A DNA stretch of 64,000 bases from Propionispora vibrioides (GTDB lineage Bacteria; Bacillota; Negativicutes; Propionisporales; Propionisporaceae): NCBI RefSeq assembly GCF_900110485.1, contig NZ_FODY01000001.1:62001-126000 (forward strand). Reading direction: 5' to 3'. The position numbers were made by a program, and so were the translations under genes. This document shows, in pieces, positions 34,475-43,264 of the stretch. Below the pieces are notes generated by a model. That model saw nothing but the letters and a program-made list of their open reading frames with translations. It was not told the DNA's origin and did no database searches. How positions within the stretch are numbered: the first letter of the stretch is position 1; the number at the start of each line of letters is the position of its first letter.

Positions 34475-34943
34475 TTAAGTATTTTACGTCCGATAATATC
34501 TATTATGTTAAGTAAACGATTGAAAGGGGTCAAACTTGACTCAAGGTATCATGGTAACCGTTTTTCCGAATATGCTTTATCAATATATTTGTTGTGTTCT
34601 ATTAATGTTCGTCCGGCGCTTTTAAAGTTTTAGTTTTATTTATATTTAAATGAGCTACTTTTTACAGTCTAATACCGTCAATTATTTTCTATAACTATAT
34701 TTTCTATTAATTATATAAATATATAAAAAATCTAATTATCACTACCGGAAATCATCGTCACAAATTGAAAATACGCCCTGTATTTCAGTTTGTCCGATAG
34801 TAAGCCTTAGCGGCACATAAAAGCTCATTAGCCGCTTTGTATGGCCTTATAAACAGCTATAATCTGAATTAACGATGCTCATCGGTTCCTGTTTGTAATC
34901 GCCCTTTACAAAATCCCAGTTTCATCCTATTTTCTTGCCAAAA

Positions 34944-34975
34944 GATATCCTTATAAGTATAATTATAAGGATATC
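34944..34975. repeat. Perfect 13-bp inverted repeat before the recombinase
   Basis: GATATCCTTATAA (34944-34956) and TTATAAGGATATC (34963-34975) are exact inverted copies with a 6-nt spacer. The layout is like a dimeric operator or a recombinase core/arm site. Confidence 0.7.
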
Positions 34976-35009
34976 TAAGATAAACCAATGGGATAAGGCA
35001 GGGATAATT

Positions 35010-35966
35010 TTGAAAATGTCCGGCGCAGCAATTGACGCAACTAATTTTATAGAAAATATAAAAGAGTATATTAAAAGAGATTCGGCTCATGGCCGCCCTT
35101 CGCAAGACACGCTAAATACCTATATGTCAAATATCAATCAATTTCTTCAGTGGTGCAACCTGGAAGCCCGTATCCATCCTTTAGCGGCTGTCCAGGATGA
35201 TATTAAAGAATACAGAAACTATCTGTGGGAAAATAGACAATTACGAGTATCCACGGTGTCACTCAAATTAACGGCTATCCGGCGTTTCTACGATTCAGCA
35301 CGACTTAGACAGTTGGTGGAACTAAACCCTTGTGACGGTATTTTTGCCGGCGAAGATCCCTTGTTGCGGGCTACAGGCATCAAATACCTTAATGAAACTC
35401 AATTGCAGAACCTGATCAGTCTAATACCCGCTACCGGGGTGAATAACCTACGGGCCCGTTTAATCATTGCCTTTATGGCTTTACAGGGATTACGTACGGT
35501 AGAAATCCATCGCGCCAGTGTGGAAGATATTGATTTAGACCACGGTATTATGATTGTCCGCGGCAAAAAGCGCGACGGACGGATTTATCTGCGGGCAGAC
35601 ACACTGGCTTTGTTGTTGAAATATCTGAAGATCCGTGGCTTTGCCGAGAAGGATGAACGGGGGACTCCTCTCTTCCTCTCCACCGCTTATCATAATAAGT
35701 TTGGCAGGTTATCCCGCTGCGGCATACGGGATATCGTGGATTTTTGGTTTAAACAAGCCGGTATTAAGCAGGAAAATAGCAAAATGCTCAGTTGTCATTT
35801 ACTTCGGCACTCTTGCGGGACCAACTTATATTTGCGTACCAAAGATTTAAGAATTGTGCAAGAAGTGCTGCGGCACAAAAAAATTGATACTACCACCAAA
35901 TATTCGCACATTGAGGATCAATTGAATAAACGCTACACAGAATTAATCCCGCTGGAGATACTGTAG
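35010..35966 (+). CDS. Solitary tyrosine recombinase/integrase (XerC/D-like)
   Basis: The protein of about 318 residues has an N-terminal SAM-like core-binding domain (about 10-100: RPSQDTLNTYMSNINQFLQW) and a C-terminal catalytic domain. All catalytic residues are present: Arg in QGLRTVEI, Lys in VRGKKRDG, HLLRH, His in EVLRHKK and Tyr in TTKYSHI. The frame opens at 34935, but AGGCAGGGA points to TTG 35010 or ATG 35016; the earlier part encodes the inverted repeat. No other mobile genes flank it. It may be a domesticated recombinase or the last gene of a decayed element. Confidence 0.87.
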   Translation: MKMSGAAIDATNFIENIKEYIKRDSAHGRPSQDTLNTYMSNINQFLQWCNLEARIHPLAAVQDDIKEYRNYLWENRQLRVSTVSLKLTAIRRFYDSARLRQLVELNPCDGIFAGEDPLLRATGIKYLNETQLQNLISLIPATGVNNLRARLIIAFMALQGLRTVEIHRASVEDIDLDHGIMIVRGKKRDGRIYLRADTLALLLKYLKIRGFAEKDERGTPLFLSTAYHNKFGRLSRCGIRDIVDFWFKQAGIKQENSKMLSCHLLRHSCGTNLYLRTKDLRIVQEVLRHKKIDTTTKYSHIEDQLNKRYTELIPLEIL

Positions 35967-35998
35967 TTCCGATATATATGCTCTACATACTTATAAAA

Positions 35999-37012
35999 TT
36001 ATAAAAGTAAAGTAACATCCAGCAGTTGCAGAACATGTTCTATTTTATTGAATAAAGTGGCTTGATCAGAGCCGGCAAATAAAAGTCCTATCGCATAATT
36101 GTCCAGCGTTAAAATTAAGGACCCGCTATCACCAGGCTTACTCATCGGCCCGGCCAGAATCTGTTCACTGAATACGGCATATTCATTGGAATTAATGCTT
36201 ATTTTAAGCGTCACATCAGTGGCTAATACAGTACTTTGGGTCACGCCGGTAGTTCGCCCGCTTTTTTTTATCTCCAGCCCTGCCATAGCTTCCTTTATTC
36301 CCTGAACCGGGCCGATTTCCATAATGTCAGGATTTATGCTGCTTTTATCAATGGGCTTGGCCACCGCACAATCTGCAAGGTTTTCTTTGCCGCTTTGCCG
36401 CCATACCTGAACTTTATATTGGGGACGAAAGGCTTTAATAATTTTATTAATCGCTGTTTCAAAAAACTGTGCAATAGGACATTGCGGGGTAATTAATTCC
36501 ATGGACAAGGGAATGAACCTTTCTAAATGTCCTATGGCGATCTTGTCCAAACTCAAACTGGCGCCATCATATATTCCCGGTTGAGTAATTAGATCCCCCT
36601 TTTTCGAGCGGCCATCCGATCCGTTTGTCAAATTTGCCAGGACATGATTATTGGATAAAATAAATGGTTCCTGAGTCTTTCTATCATATACAACAGCACC
36701 AAAGGTTCCGGCCGAAACCTGATAATGTCCTAGACTAATACCCGGCTGCGCCGGTCTTATCATATCCGTACGGCTGGCTTGCAATAAACGGATATTGCCG
36801 ACTTCAATAACATCGGTAGGTAGCCCGGCTAACGCGGAGGGGATTCGCTCATTGCGCAGGAGATCGTTTTTTTTAAGTTTTTTTTGTACCAGTACAACAA
36901 CAGCTTCACGTCCCGTATTCTGCCCACGGATTAATTTATGGCCATGTCCTATACCAACCACTTGATCCAGAGTTGCCATTTGGCGAAATAGTTCCGAGAA
37001 TTTTGCACTCAT
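35999..37012 (-). CDS. Trypsin-fold serine protease-like protein (NAL1-like)
   Basis: The 337-residue protein has the pattern of bacterial relatives of plant NAL1. It contains GVVGIG-like VVGIGHGHK at the N-terminus, FILSNNHVLANL (His), LADCAVAKP (Asp), GRTTGVTQSTVLATDV and KPGDSGSLIL (Ser), so a complete His-Asp-Ser triad can be proposed. No signal peptide is seen, suggesting a cytosolic place. GAGGAGGAA precedes ATG. It converges on the recombinase and is followed upstream by a patatin gene. Substrate unknown. Confidence 0.75.
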   Translation of the reverse strand: MSAKFSELFRQMATLDQVVGIGHGHKLIRGQNTGREAVVVLVQKKLKKNDLLRNERIPSALAGLPTDVIEVGNIRLLQASRTDMIRPAQPGISLGHYQVSAGTFGAVVYDRKTQEPFILSNNHVLANLTNGSDGRSKKGDLITQPGIYDGASLSLDKIAIGHLERFIPLSMELITPQCPIAQFFETAINKIIKAFRPQYKVQVWRQSGKENLADCAVAKPIDKSSINPDIMEIGPVQGIKEAMAGLEIKKSGRTTGVTQSTVLATDVTLKISINSNEYAVFSEQILAGPMSKPGDSGSLILTLDNYAIGLLFAGSDQATLFNKIEHVLQLLDVTLLL

Positions 37013-37085
37013 ACAAATTCCTCCTCAACTTGACCAGTTTTCTTGGTCATTAATGTATGATATGCATCCTCAACTTGCAACGCAA

Positions 37086-38006
37086 TTAATCGCTAAGCAA
37101 TTTTTTTATTTCAGCAATCTGGGTTTGGGCAGCCTCTTCTCCACGCTTGATGCCAAGCAAGGCCTGTTTAGTGCTTTTAAAGCTTATACCCTGCATATCC
37201 GGCCGGATAATTACATCGGCATATTGCTCTCCTTTTAATAAAGTAACTTCCCGTCCCATAATATCAATACATTGCAGCAAGATTTCGCCAACCGATTTAA
37301 GATCATAATTGGCCTGACCGGCATAGCCTAAATCTACGGCTATAATGAAATCAGCCCCCATATGGTGTAATATGTCGGTGGGTAGATTATTCTTCACGGC
37401 ACCATCTACCAGTGTCATGCCACGGAATTTCTTCGGCAGGAAAATACCCGGTATGGATATACTGCTGCGCACCGCATCGGTAAGTAACACATTATGATAA
37501 TATCTGGCGTTTAAGATGGTGCGATGTCCCGGAATCGGTGTCGTAAAAAAAACGGTACTTGCTGAATTAATATCTACAGCCGTCACCGCCAGGGGAATTT
37601 TGGTATCATGTACGGTACGATCCTGCCAGAGTCCGGAAAAAAAACGTTCTAACTTATCTCCCTGAATCAAGCCTGTAGGCAGTACCGACCAAAACCGGAA
37701 TTTACCGCTAAAAAACCACTTCATACTATGCTTGATAAGATCTGTGACCGTAACATTTAAATCAATCAAATTGGATAGATCAAGCTTTTCAGCAAGATTT
37801 ACCATTTGTCTGGGAGTATAACCACAGGCATAGAGAGAGGCAACAATCGAGCCGGCGCTAGTACCTGCGATCATATCAATGGGAATGTTATGATCAAGCA
37901 AGGCCTTTAGTACGCCAATATGTGCCAGCCCCCGTACTCCACCGCCACTGAGCGCGACACCGACAACTTTAGTTTTTGTTTTTGGGCGGCCAATACGAAT
38001 AAGCAT
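37086..38006 (-). CDS. Patatin-like phospholipase (RssA/YlbK type)
   Basis: The protein of about 306 residues has the patatin motifs: oxyanion loop SGGGVRGLAHIGVLK, nucleophile elbow AGTSAGS and the catalytic Asp in LVDGAVKNNLP. Such enzymes are lipid acyl hydrolases; the substrate is unknown. The frame opens at GTG 38021, but GGGGGGA directly before ATG 38006 favours that start. A weakly hydrophobic middle region may touch the membrane. Confidence 0.9.
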   Translation of the reverse strand: MLIRIGRPKTKTKVVGVALSGGGVRGLAHIGVLKALLDHNIPIDMIAGTSAGSIVASLYACGYTPRQMVNLAEKLDLSNLIDLNVTVTDLIKHSMKWFFSGKFRFWSVLPTGLIQGDKLERFFSGLWQDRTVHDTKIPLAVTAVDINSASTVFFTTPIPGHRTILNARYYHNVLLTDAVRSSISIPGIFLPKKFRGMTLVDGAVKNNLPTDILHHMGADFIIAVDLGYAGQANYDLKSVGEILLQCIDIMGREVTLLKGEQYADVIIRPDMQGISFKSTKQALLGIKRGEEAAQTQIAEIKKLLSD

Positions 38007-38065
38007 AACATCCCCCCACACTCTTCTGTAACATACTATGAGTTCATTACGGGAGATGGTGTATA

Positions 38066-38102
38066 AAAAAACACCTGTTGAAATATGTTTTCAACAGGTG
38101 TT
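38066..38102 (-). terminator. Intrinsic terminator of the methyltransferase gene
   Basis: AACACCTGTTGAAA and TTTTCAACAGGTGTT form a stem of 14 bp with a 4-5 nt loop; on the - strand a run of T follows. The stop codon of the methyltransferase gene touches the arm. Confidence 0.9.
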
Positions 38103-38814
38103 ACATTTTCTGCGCTAAAATAATCATCCGTGGTGTTTCCGGCCCATATGGCCGGCCATCAAAATCTCCATAGGTGGATTTGATGACGAAACCACTTTGT
38201 TCCAAGATGGTAATCATCTCCGAGAGCGAATAAGAACGCAAGGCAAATTCATACTGCGTCTTAACTCCCGTTACCTGGTTAATCAGCTGCCGTTTCATCG
38301 TTGCAATACCGTTTTGCAATTCCACCTTGTAAGATAACACATACTCTCCACTAGGATGACGCCAATAGCGATTTAAACTATTACGAATCATCCATTCCTT
38401 ATTCAGTAAATCAATTAAAAACAAACCACCTGAATAAAGGGAATGATTGATCAAATGCAAGACATGCGCATTTTCGCTGTCCGAAAAATAACCAAAAGCA
38501 GCAAACATGTTAATTACGGCATGGAAGCTTTGATTGTAAGAAAGCTTACGCATATCGCATTGGGAAAAAGTTATTGATACGTTTTCCTCCTGTGCCTTTT
38601 GTGTGGCTATTTCTAAAAACTCAGCCGTGGCATCCACGCCTGTCATATTAAAGCCCATTTTGGCAAGTTCAATCGTATGCCGGCCATATCCGCAATATAA
38701 ATCTAAAATACAGGAATGCATAGGTAAATGTAGTACATTTGTTATAAAGTTTACTTCTTGGGCAGTTCCCGCTAAGGAATATTCTTTAAAGTCACCCAGT
38801 ATATTTTGCGTCAT
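38101..38814 (-). CDS. Class I SAM-dependent methyltransferase
   Basis: The protein of about 237 residues has the SAM-binding motif ILDLYCGYGRHTIELAKMGF, motif II VTGVDATAEFLEIA and AVINMFAAFGYFSD. The substrate is unknown; it resembles the UbiE/Tam-type small-molecule methyltransferases. In-frame starts exist at 38841 and 38814; GGTAGGTG gives better spacing for the latter. Confidence 0.85.
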   Translation of the reverse strand: MTQNILGDFKEYSLAGTAQEVNFITNVLHLPMHSCILDLYCGYGRHTIELAKMGFNMTGVDATAEFLEIATQKAQEENVSITFSQCDMRKLSYNQSFHAVINMFAAFGYFSDSENAHVLHLINHSLYSGGLFLIDLLNKEWMIRNSLNRYWRHPSGEYVLSYKVELQNGIATMKRQLINQVTGVKTQYEFALRSYSLSEMITILEQSGFVIKSTYGDFDGRPYGPETPRMIILAQKM

Positions 38815-38853
38815 CATGACACCTACCATTACCCGATTCATACATAAGCCTGA

Positions 38854-40338
38854 TTATGTCGAATCAGTTTTGTCAGATTTTTCTCCAAATAATTTAACAC
38901 AGTTTCTACCGGCATGCTTTGCTGTATATAAAGCAATATCCGCACATTCGATCAATTCAATATCAAAATAGGCATCCTCCGGATAGCTGGCGATTCCTAC
39001 GCTTACCGACACCTGCCCGTTTGGTTGAGCCATCCCGTTAGGGAATGAATATTCGGCAATCTCCCTGCGGATTCTCTCCGCCAGCAAATAGGCTTCCGCC
39101 TCGCTGGTTTCCGGCAGTAGTATGGCAAACTCCTCACCGCCATATCTTACAACAATGTCCACATCCCGGCAGGACTGTTTGATCAAGCCTGCTACCGTGC
39201 TTAACACAGCATCACCGGCCAAATGACCGTTTGTATCATTATAGTGTTTAAAATAATCAATATCAATCATAATCAAGGATAATGAACGTCTATAGCGCAT
39301 CGCCCGCTTCAGTTCTTGCGTCAAAATGGTCCTGAAATAGCGGTAATTATACAGCCCGGTTAACCCATCGGTAATCGCCTGAATTTCCACTTTTGAGACA
39401 TGACTGGCATGAGCTATTGTCATGGCAATTTGACTTGCCAGTGAGCGCAGCAAATCCAAATCGTAGGACTGAAGAATCCGTCCGTCGGTTGTTTCCACAT
39501 TTAACACCCCGAACAGCCGGTCATCAACGACTAAAGGAATCGCCACTTCACTGATACAATCACTGCTTCCGGTAATATAACGTGAATCCTTGGATACGTC
39601 TTCCACATAGACTAATTCCCGGTGCAATGCAGCATAGCCGGTTATGCCTCTCCCCAAAGGAATACGCCGCGAAGCATCAGCAAGACCCCGCTGCGCCGTC
39701 ACTTTAAGCTCCTTGCGCTTTTCATCAAATAACATAATTGACACATGGGTAAAACCCAATTCACGGGTAATGCCGTCTAAAATTTCATTTAATACTTCCT
39801 GTTCGTTGACTGTTTTTTGCACAATGGAAGTAATTCGATACAAGGCGGCAATTTTCTTATGAGCCTGCTCGATGTCCATCATATGAAATTCCAAGTTGGA
39901 CATGGCAATACACAATTCACGATTGAGTGATTCATACTGTTCAGACATACAGGTAAACTCTTCTTCGATCAGCAATGATTCAGTAATATTTTTCATAAAA
40001 ACAATGACTGTGCTATATTGAGGCAAGAAAGAAAAAGAACAGGAGTAATATTCCGTTAGGCCACGAATATCAATATGGCATAACTTAGAAATATATACCG
40101 GCTGCTGTGAAGTAACACACTCATAATACGCATCATACAGAGCCGTATAATTCTCCGGAGTGATAACTCTTTTCAATAAATCAAACCAATTTCTTCCGAC
40201 CAGATACTGGAGATTGCGGGCATTATGTTTATGAACATATAAATGGGTTATTCTTTCCGATGAATTCACCGCGATCAAAGAAGAAGAAATGTGATTGACT
40301 ACTGTCTCAAGCATTGCAATATTGATTTGATCCATCAC
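38854..40338 (-). CDS. PAS-like/GAF/GGDEF diguanylate cyclase
   Basis: The 494-residue cytosolic protein has an N-terminal PAS-like domain (about 5-125), a coiled coil (about 130-165), a GAF domain (about 175-320) and a GGDEF domain (about 330-485). The active site is GGEEF, and an inhibitory site RDVD sits five residues before it, so it should make c-di-GMP with product inhibition. NGHLAGDAVL and the metal-binding IDIDYFKHYND are intact. It is encoded upstream of the methyltransferase on the same strand with about 40 bp between. Confidence 0.94.
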   Translation of the reverse strand: MMDQINIAMLETVVNHISSSLIAVNSSERITHLYVHKHNARNLQYLVGRNWFDLLKRVITPENYTALYDAYYECVTSQQPVYISKLCHIDIRGLTEYYSCSFSFLPQYSTVIVFMKNITESLLIEEEFTCMSEQYESLNRELCIAMSNLEFHMMDIEQAHKKIAALYRITSIVQKTVNEQEVLNEILDGITRELGFTHVSIMLFDEKRKELKVTAQRGLADASRRIPLGRGITGYAALHRELVYVEDVSKDSRYITGSSDCISEVAIPLVVDDRLFGVLNVETTDGRILQSYDLDLLRSLASQIAMTIAHASHVSKVEIQAITDGLTGLYNYRYFRTILTQELKRAMRYRRSLSLIMIDIDYFKHYNDTNGHLAGDAVLSTVAGLIKQSCRDVDIVVRYGGEEFAILLPETSEAEAYLLAERIRREIAEYSFPNGMAQPNGQVSVSVGIASYPEDAYFDIELIECADIALYTAKHAGRNCVKLFGEKSDKTDST

Positions 40339-40528
40339 GTTTAATCAATCCACCTCAAAAATACAGTACCTTATACTATTCGCTAAAATAGCCATAACTC
40401 CTGCTATCAAGTAAAATATGTGAAATAATCCGAAAATATCCATACAATTTGTTCTACACATCAACTAATCATTTAAATACAGTCTATATGTAGTGTATAT
40501 ATTGTATTGAAATGATTTTATGACATTT
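40339..40528. other. Intergenic region between the aminotransferase and GGDEF genes
   Basis: AT-rich spacer. No c-di-GMP riboswitch or clear terminator was seen. It should hold the promoter of the GGDEF gene. Confidence 0.4.
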
Positions 40529-41704
40529 TTATAATTTTTCCAGCCAGTTTGCCACCCTGTTTACACCTTCGGCCAGCCTGTCTTCCGGCTGCACCAGCGC
40601 GATGCGGACAAACCCCTCGCCACAAGCCCCAAAAGCAATACCGGGAATCACAGCAATCCCTGTATTTTGTAAAAGATCCACTGTAAAAGCTAAAGAAGTC
40701 TGCCTGGTGGGCACCGGCGCCCAAAGGAACATCGAAGCCTTAGGCTTCGGTATATTCCAACCGGTCCGCTCTAGACCGTCAACAAGAACATCACGCCGGC
40801 GCTGATACATCGCCGCCAAATCTTTCACACATTGTTGTGAGCCGCTAAGAGCTGCTATGGCAGCCTGCTGCACCGGATAGAACACACCATAATCTATATT
40901 GGATTTTAAACGGCCCAGCAATTCAATTACTCTGGCATTTCCCACAGCAAATCCAATGCGGCAGCCTGCCATATTGTATGTTTTGGACAGTGAGTGGAGC
41001 TCTATACCGATCTCTTTAGCGCCAGGGACAGATAAAAAACTATCCGGGCGATATCCGTCAAAGACCAGTTCACTATAGGCAAAATCGTGACAAACAACAA
41101 AGGAATATCGCTGCGCCAGATCAACTACTTGGGTAAAAAACTCTTTGGGTGCTATAGCAGCCAGCGGGTTATTCGGATAGTTGAGAATCATGAGCTTGGT
41201 TCGCCGCAATACATCCTCGCTAATAGCGCCTAAATCGGGAAGATAATGGTTCCCGGGTCTAAGCGGCATATAATGAATTTCAGCTCCCGCGATGAGAGGT
41301 CCCGCCGTATAGATCGGATAACCCGGATCAGGAACTAACACCACATCGCCAGGGTTAACCAGGCATAACGACAGATGAGCTAAACCATCCTGCGATCCCA
41401 TCAGGGAATGGATTTCGTTCCGGGCATCTAAACAAACATTAAACTTGTGCCGGTACCAGGAGGCAATCACATCCAACAGGTCAGCATTGCCTTTCGACAG
41501 GGTATAACCGTAGCGCTCCGCGTCATTTACCGCCTCGGTTAAGGCACGCATAATGTGCTTGGCCGGCGGCATATCGGGACTGCCAATACTTAGAGTAATC
41601 ACATCTTTGCCTTCACTGACTCTCGCTTGCCGCAGGTCATCCATTTGGGTAAAGATGGCCGACATCAAACCGTTCATTCGTGCAGCTTGTCCAACTATTT
41701 CCAA
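40529..41704 (-). CDS. Class I/II aminotransferase (DapL-like)
   Basis: The 391-residue PLP enzyme shows LSIGSPDMPPAKHIM, LNYPNNPLAAIAP, HDFAYSEL and the PLP lysine in HSLSKTYNMAGCRIGFAVGN. The sequence resembles LL-diaminopimelate and related alpha-class aminotransferases, but the exact amino acid cannot be fixed. It starts at TTG behind GGAAGTGATC. It follows mtaD in the recycling cluster, so a role in methionine-related transamination is possible but not shown. Confidence 0.85.
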   Translation of the reverse strand: MEIVGQAARMNGLMSAIFTQMDDLRQARVSEGKDVITLSIGSPDMPPAKHIMRALTEAVNDAERYGYTLSKGNADLLDVIASWYRHKFNVCLDARNEIHSLMGSQDGLAHLSLCLVNPGDVVLVPDPGYPIYTAGPLIAGAEIHYMPLRPGNHYLPDLGAISEDVLRRTKLMILNYPNNPLAAIAPKEFFTQVVDLAQRYSFVVCHDFAYSELVFDGYRPDSFLSVPGAKEIGIELHSLSKTYNMAGCRIGFAVGNARVIELLGRLKSNIDYGVFYPVQQAAIAALSGSQQCVKDLAAMYQRRRDVLVDGLERTGWNIPKPKASMFLWAPVPTRQTSLAFTVDLLQNTGIAVIPGIAFGACGEGFVRIALVQPEDRLAEGVNRVANWLEKL

Positions 41705-41761
41705 ACCAGATCACTTCCTTTGCAGGTACGTATAAGCATGGCCATGACAAACAGCGCAAGC

Positions 41762-43048
41762 TTATTTTCCTGTCAATCTCATGCTGCGTTTATGCGCCTC
41801 ATAAAGCAGCTTTTCTTCATCTATTGTTATTAATCGGCGATTTTCAACCACAATTTTGCCATTGGCAATAACGGTATGAACATCGCCGGCTGAGGCTGAG
41901 TAAGCCAGCAATGATAAACGATTGTGTCTGGGGCACCAGTGAGGAGAATTCATATCGAGAAGCACAATATCTGCCTTAAGCCCCGGAGCTAAGCGTCCAA
42001 CCTTATCAGACAAGCCCAAAGCTTGCGCCCCAAAAGCAGTTGCCATTTTAACAGCAGTTTGAGCTGGTATAACCAAAGGATCGCGAGTGCTAACTTTATG
42101 CAGCAACGCTGTTAACCGGATTTCCTCCAGCATGTCCAAATTGTTATTGCTGGCAGCCCCATCGGTTCCCAGGCCAACACAAAGGCCGGCAGCTAACATC
42201 TGCGGTACAGGTGCAATACCACTGGCTAATTTCATATTGCTTCCCGGATTATGCGCCACGCGAACCTGCTTTTGCCGCATGATCTGGATATCCTCAGTCG
42301 AAACATGTACACAGTGAGCTGCCAATACACCGCAGTCCAGCACGCCTAATTCGGACATCAATTCAATCGGCGACTTTCCATATTGCTTAAAACAATTTTC
42401 CACTTCACCGGCTGTTTCCGATAAATGGATATGAATCTCAGCACCCAGCTTCTGGGCCAAAGCCACGACTTTTTTTAAATAATCCGGTGGGCAGGTATAA
42501 GGCGCATGGGGTCCTAACATAACCGTAATGCGTTCATCTGCCGTATGATGATAGTCGCGGTAAAAGGCCTCACTTTCCGCCAGTGACTGCAGTGCATTGG
42601 CACCCAAGCCGGTCATGCCTCTGGCCAGCACTGCCCGTATTCCACTCTCGGCAACCGCCTCGGCAACCTGAGGCATATAAAAATACATATCGGCAAAGGT
42701 GGTCGTACCTGTTTTCAGCATTTCGGCAATTGCTAATAATGTTCCGTAATATACATCCTCTGCCGTTAAATTAGCCTCTGCCGGCCAGATTTTATTCTCC
42801 AGCCAATCCATCAGCAGCATATCATCAGCATAGCTTCTGAACAGCGACATGGCAGCATGGGTGTGTGTATTAATCAGTCCCGGTATAGCCAGTTTGTCTA
42901 TGCAGTCAATAACTCTTGCCTTATCGCCTGTTTCCATAGCGGTGCCGATACTTGTTATGCAGTCGTCACTGATCGTAATATCTGTTTGAATTAGTTCATC
43001 ACAGTCAGATAAAAGTTCAACATTTTTTAAAATAATTGTCTGAGGCAT
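41762..43048 (-). CDS. mtaD: 5-methylthioadenosine/S-adenosylhomocysteine deaminase
   Basis: The 428-residue amidohydrolase has the metal site HTHAAMSLFRSYADD, the HIHLSET motif, VAHNPGSNMKLASGIAPV and LGTDGAASNNNLDM. It deaminates methylthioadenosine and S-adenosylhomocysteine to the inosyl forms. ATG is preceded by GAAAGGACGG. Upstream, repeat copy A2 separates it from ahcY. Having both deaminase and hydrolase gives two routes for S-adenosylhomocysteine. Confidence 0.93.
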   Translation of the reverse strand: MPQTIILKNVELLSDCDELIQTDITISDDCITSIGTAMETGDKARVIDCIDKLAIPGLINTHTHAAMSLFRSYADDMLLMDWLENKIWPAEANLTAEDVYYGTLLAIAEMLKTGTTTFADMYFYMPQVAEAVAESGIRAVLARGMTGLGANALQSLAESEAFYRDYHHTADERITVMLGPHAPYTCPPDYLKKVVALAQKLGAEIHIHLSETAGEVENCFKQYGKSPIELMSELGVLDCGVLAAHCVHVSTEDIQIMRQKQVRVAHNPGSNMKLASGIAPVPQMLAAGLCVGLGTDGAASNNNLDMLEEIRLTALLHKVSTRDPLVIPAQTAVKMATAFGAQALGLSDKVGRLAPGLKADIVLLDMNSPHWCPRHNRLSLLAYSASAGDVHTVIANGKIVVENRRLITIDEEKLLYEAHKRSMRLTGK

Positions 43049-43085
43049 TTTACACCGTCCTTTCTCTCCTACATTCCGGCAGGAG

Positions 43086-43234
43086 TTAGGAAAACCACTG
43101 ATTTAATGAGCCTGTCGACCTGGCAAGGAAGTACACCCTAGGAAGGATCAGCTATTTCAAGGTTTTGTTGACACAGCCAGCACGGAAAAGTATCGGCCAG
43201 GACGCGCAATGCAAATGAATCAGTGGTTCCTTAG
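43086..43234. repeat. Family A palindromic repeat, copy A2
   Basis: The 149-bp element has ends TTAGGAAAACCACTGATT and AATCAGTGGTTCCTTAG in inverted order. It aligns with the reverse complement of A1, including shared inner blocks CCTGGCAAGGAAG and ATTTCAAGGTTTTG, with a short internal deletion. It lies between ahcY and mtaD. Confidence 0.85.
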
Positions 43235-43264
43235 ATTGTCTAAATCGTCAGTATGGTTTTGTTC

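Larger units (their letters stand above)
34386..35009. other. AT-rich, gene-free region with several palindromes
   Basis: No gene is seen in about 620 bp. It holds a terminator-like hairpin (34452-34474), a small palindrome (GAAAATAC...GTATTTC, about 34766), a hairpin with AGCGGC/GCCGCT (34809-34836) inside outer arms TAAGCC/GGCCTTA (34801-34850), and a perfect 13-bp inverted repeat at 34944-34975 just upstream of the recombinase. Composition is far more AT-rich than the surroundings. Confidence 0.6.

Noticed and set aside
34386-36000. Prophage or integrative element around the recombinase
   Set aside because: No phage structural, excisionase, replication or transfer genes and no tRNA attachment site are seen; flanking genes look chromosomal.
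40339-40528. c-di-GMP riboswitch before the GGDEF gene
   Set aside because: The GEMM core motifs are not found in this AT-rich spacer.
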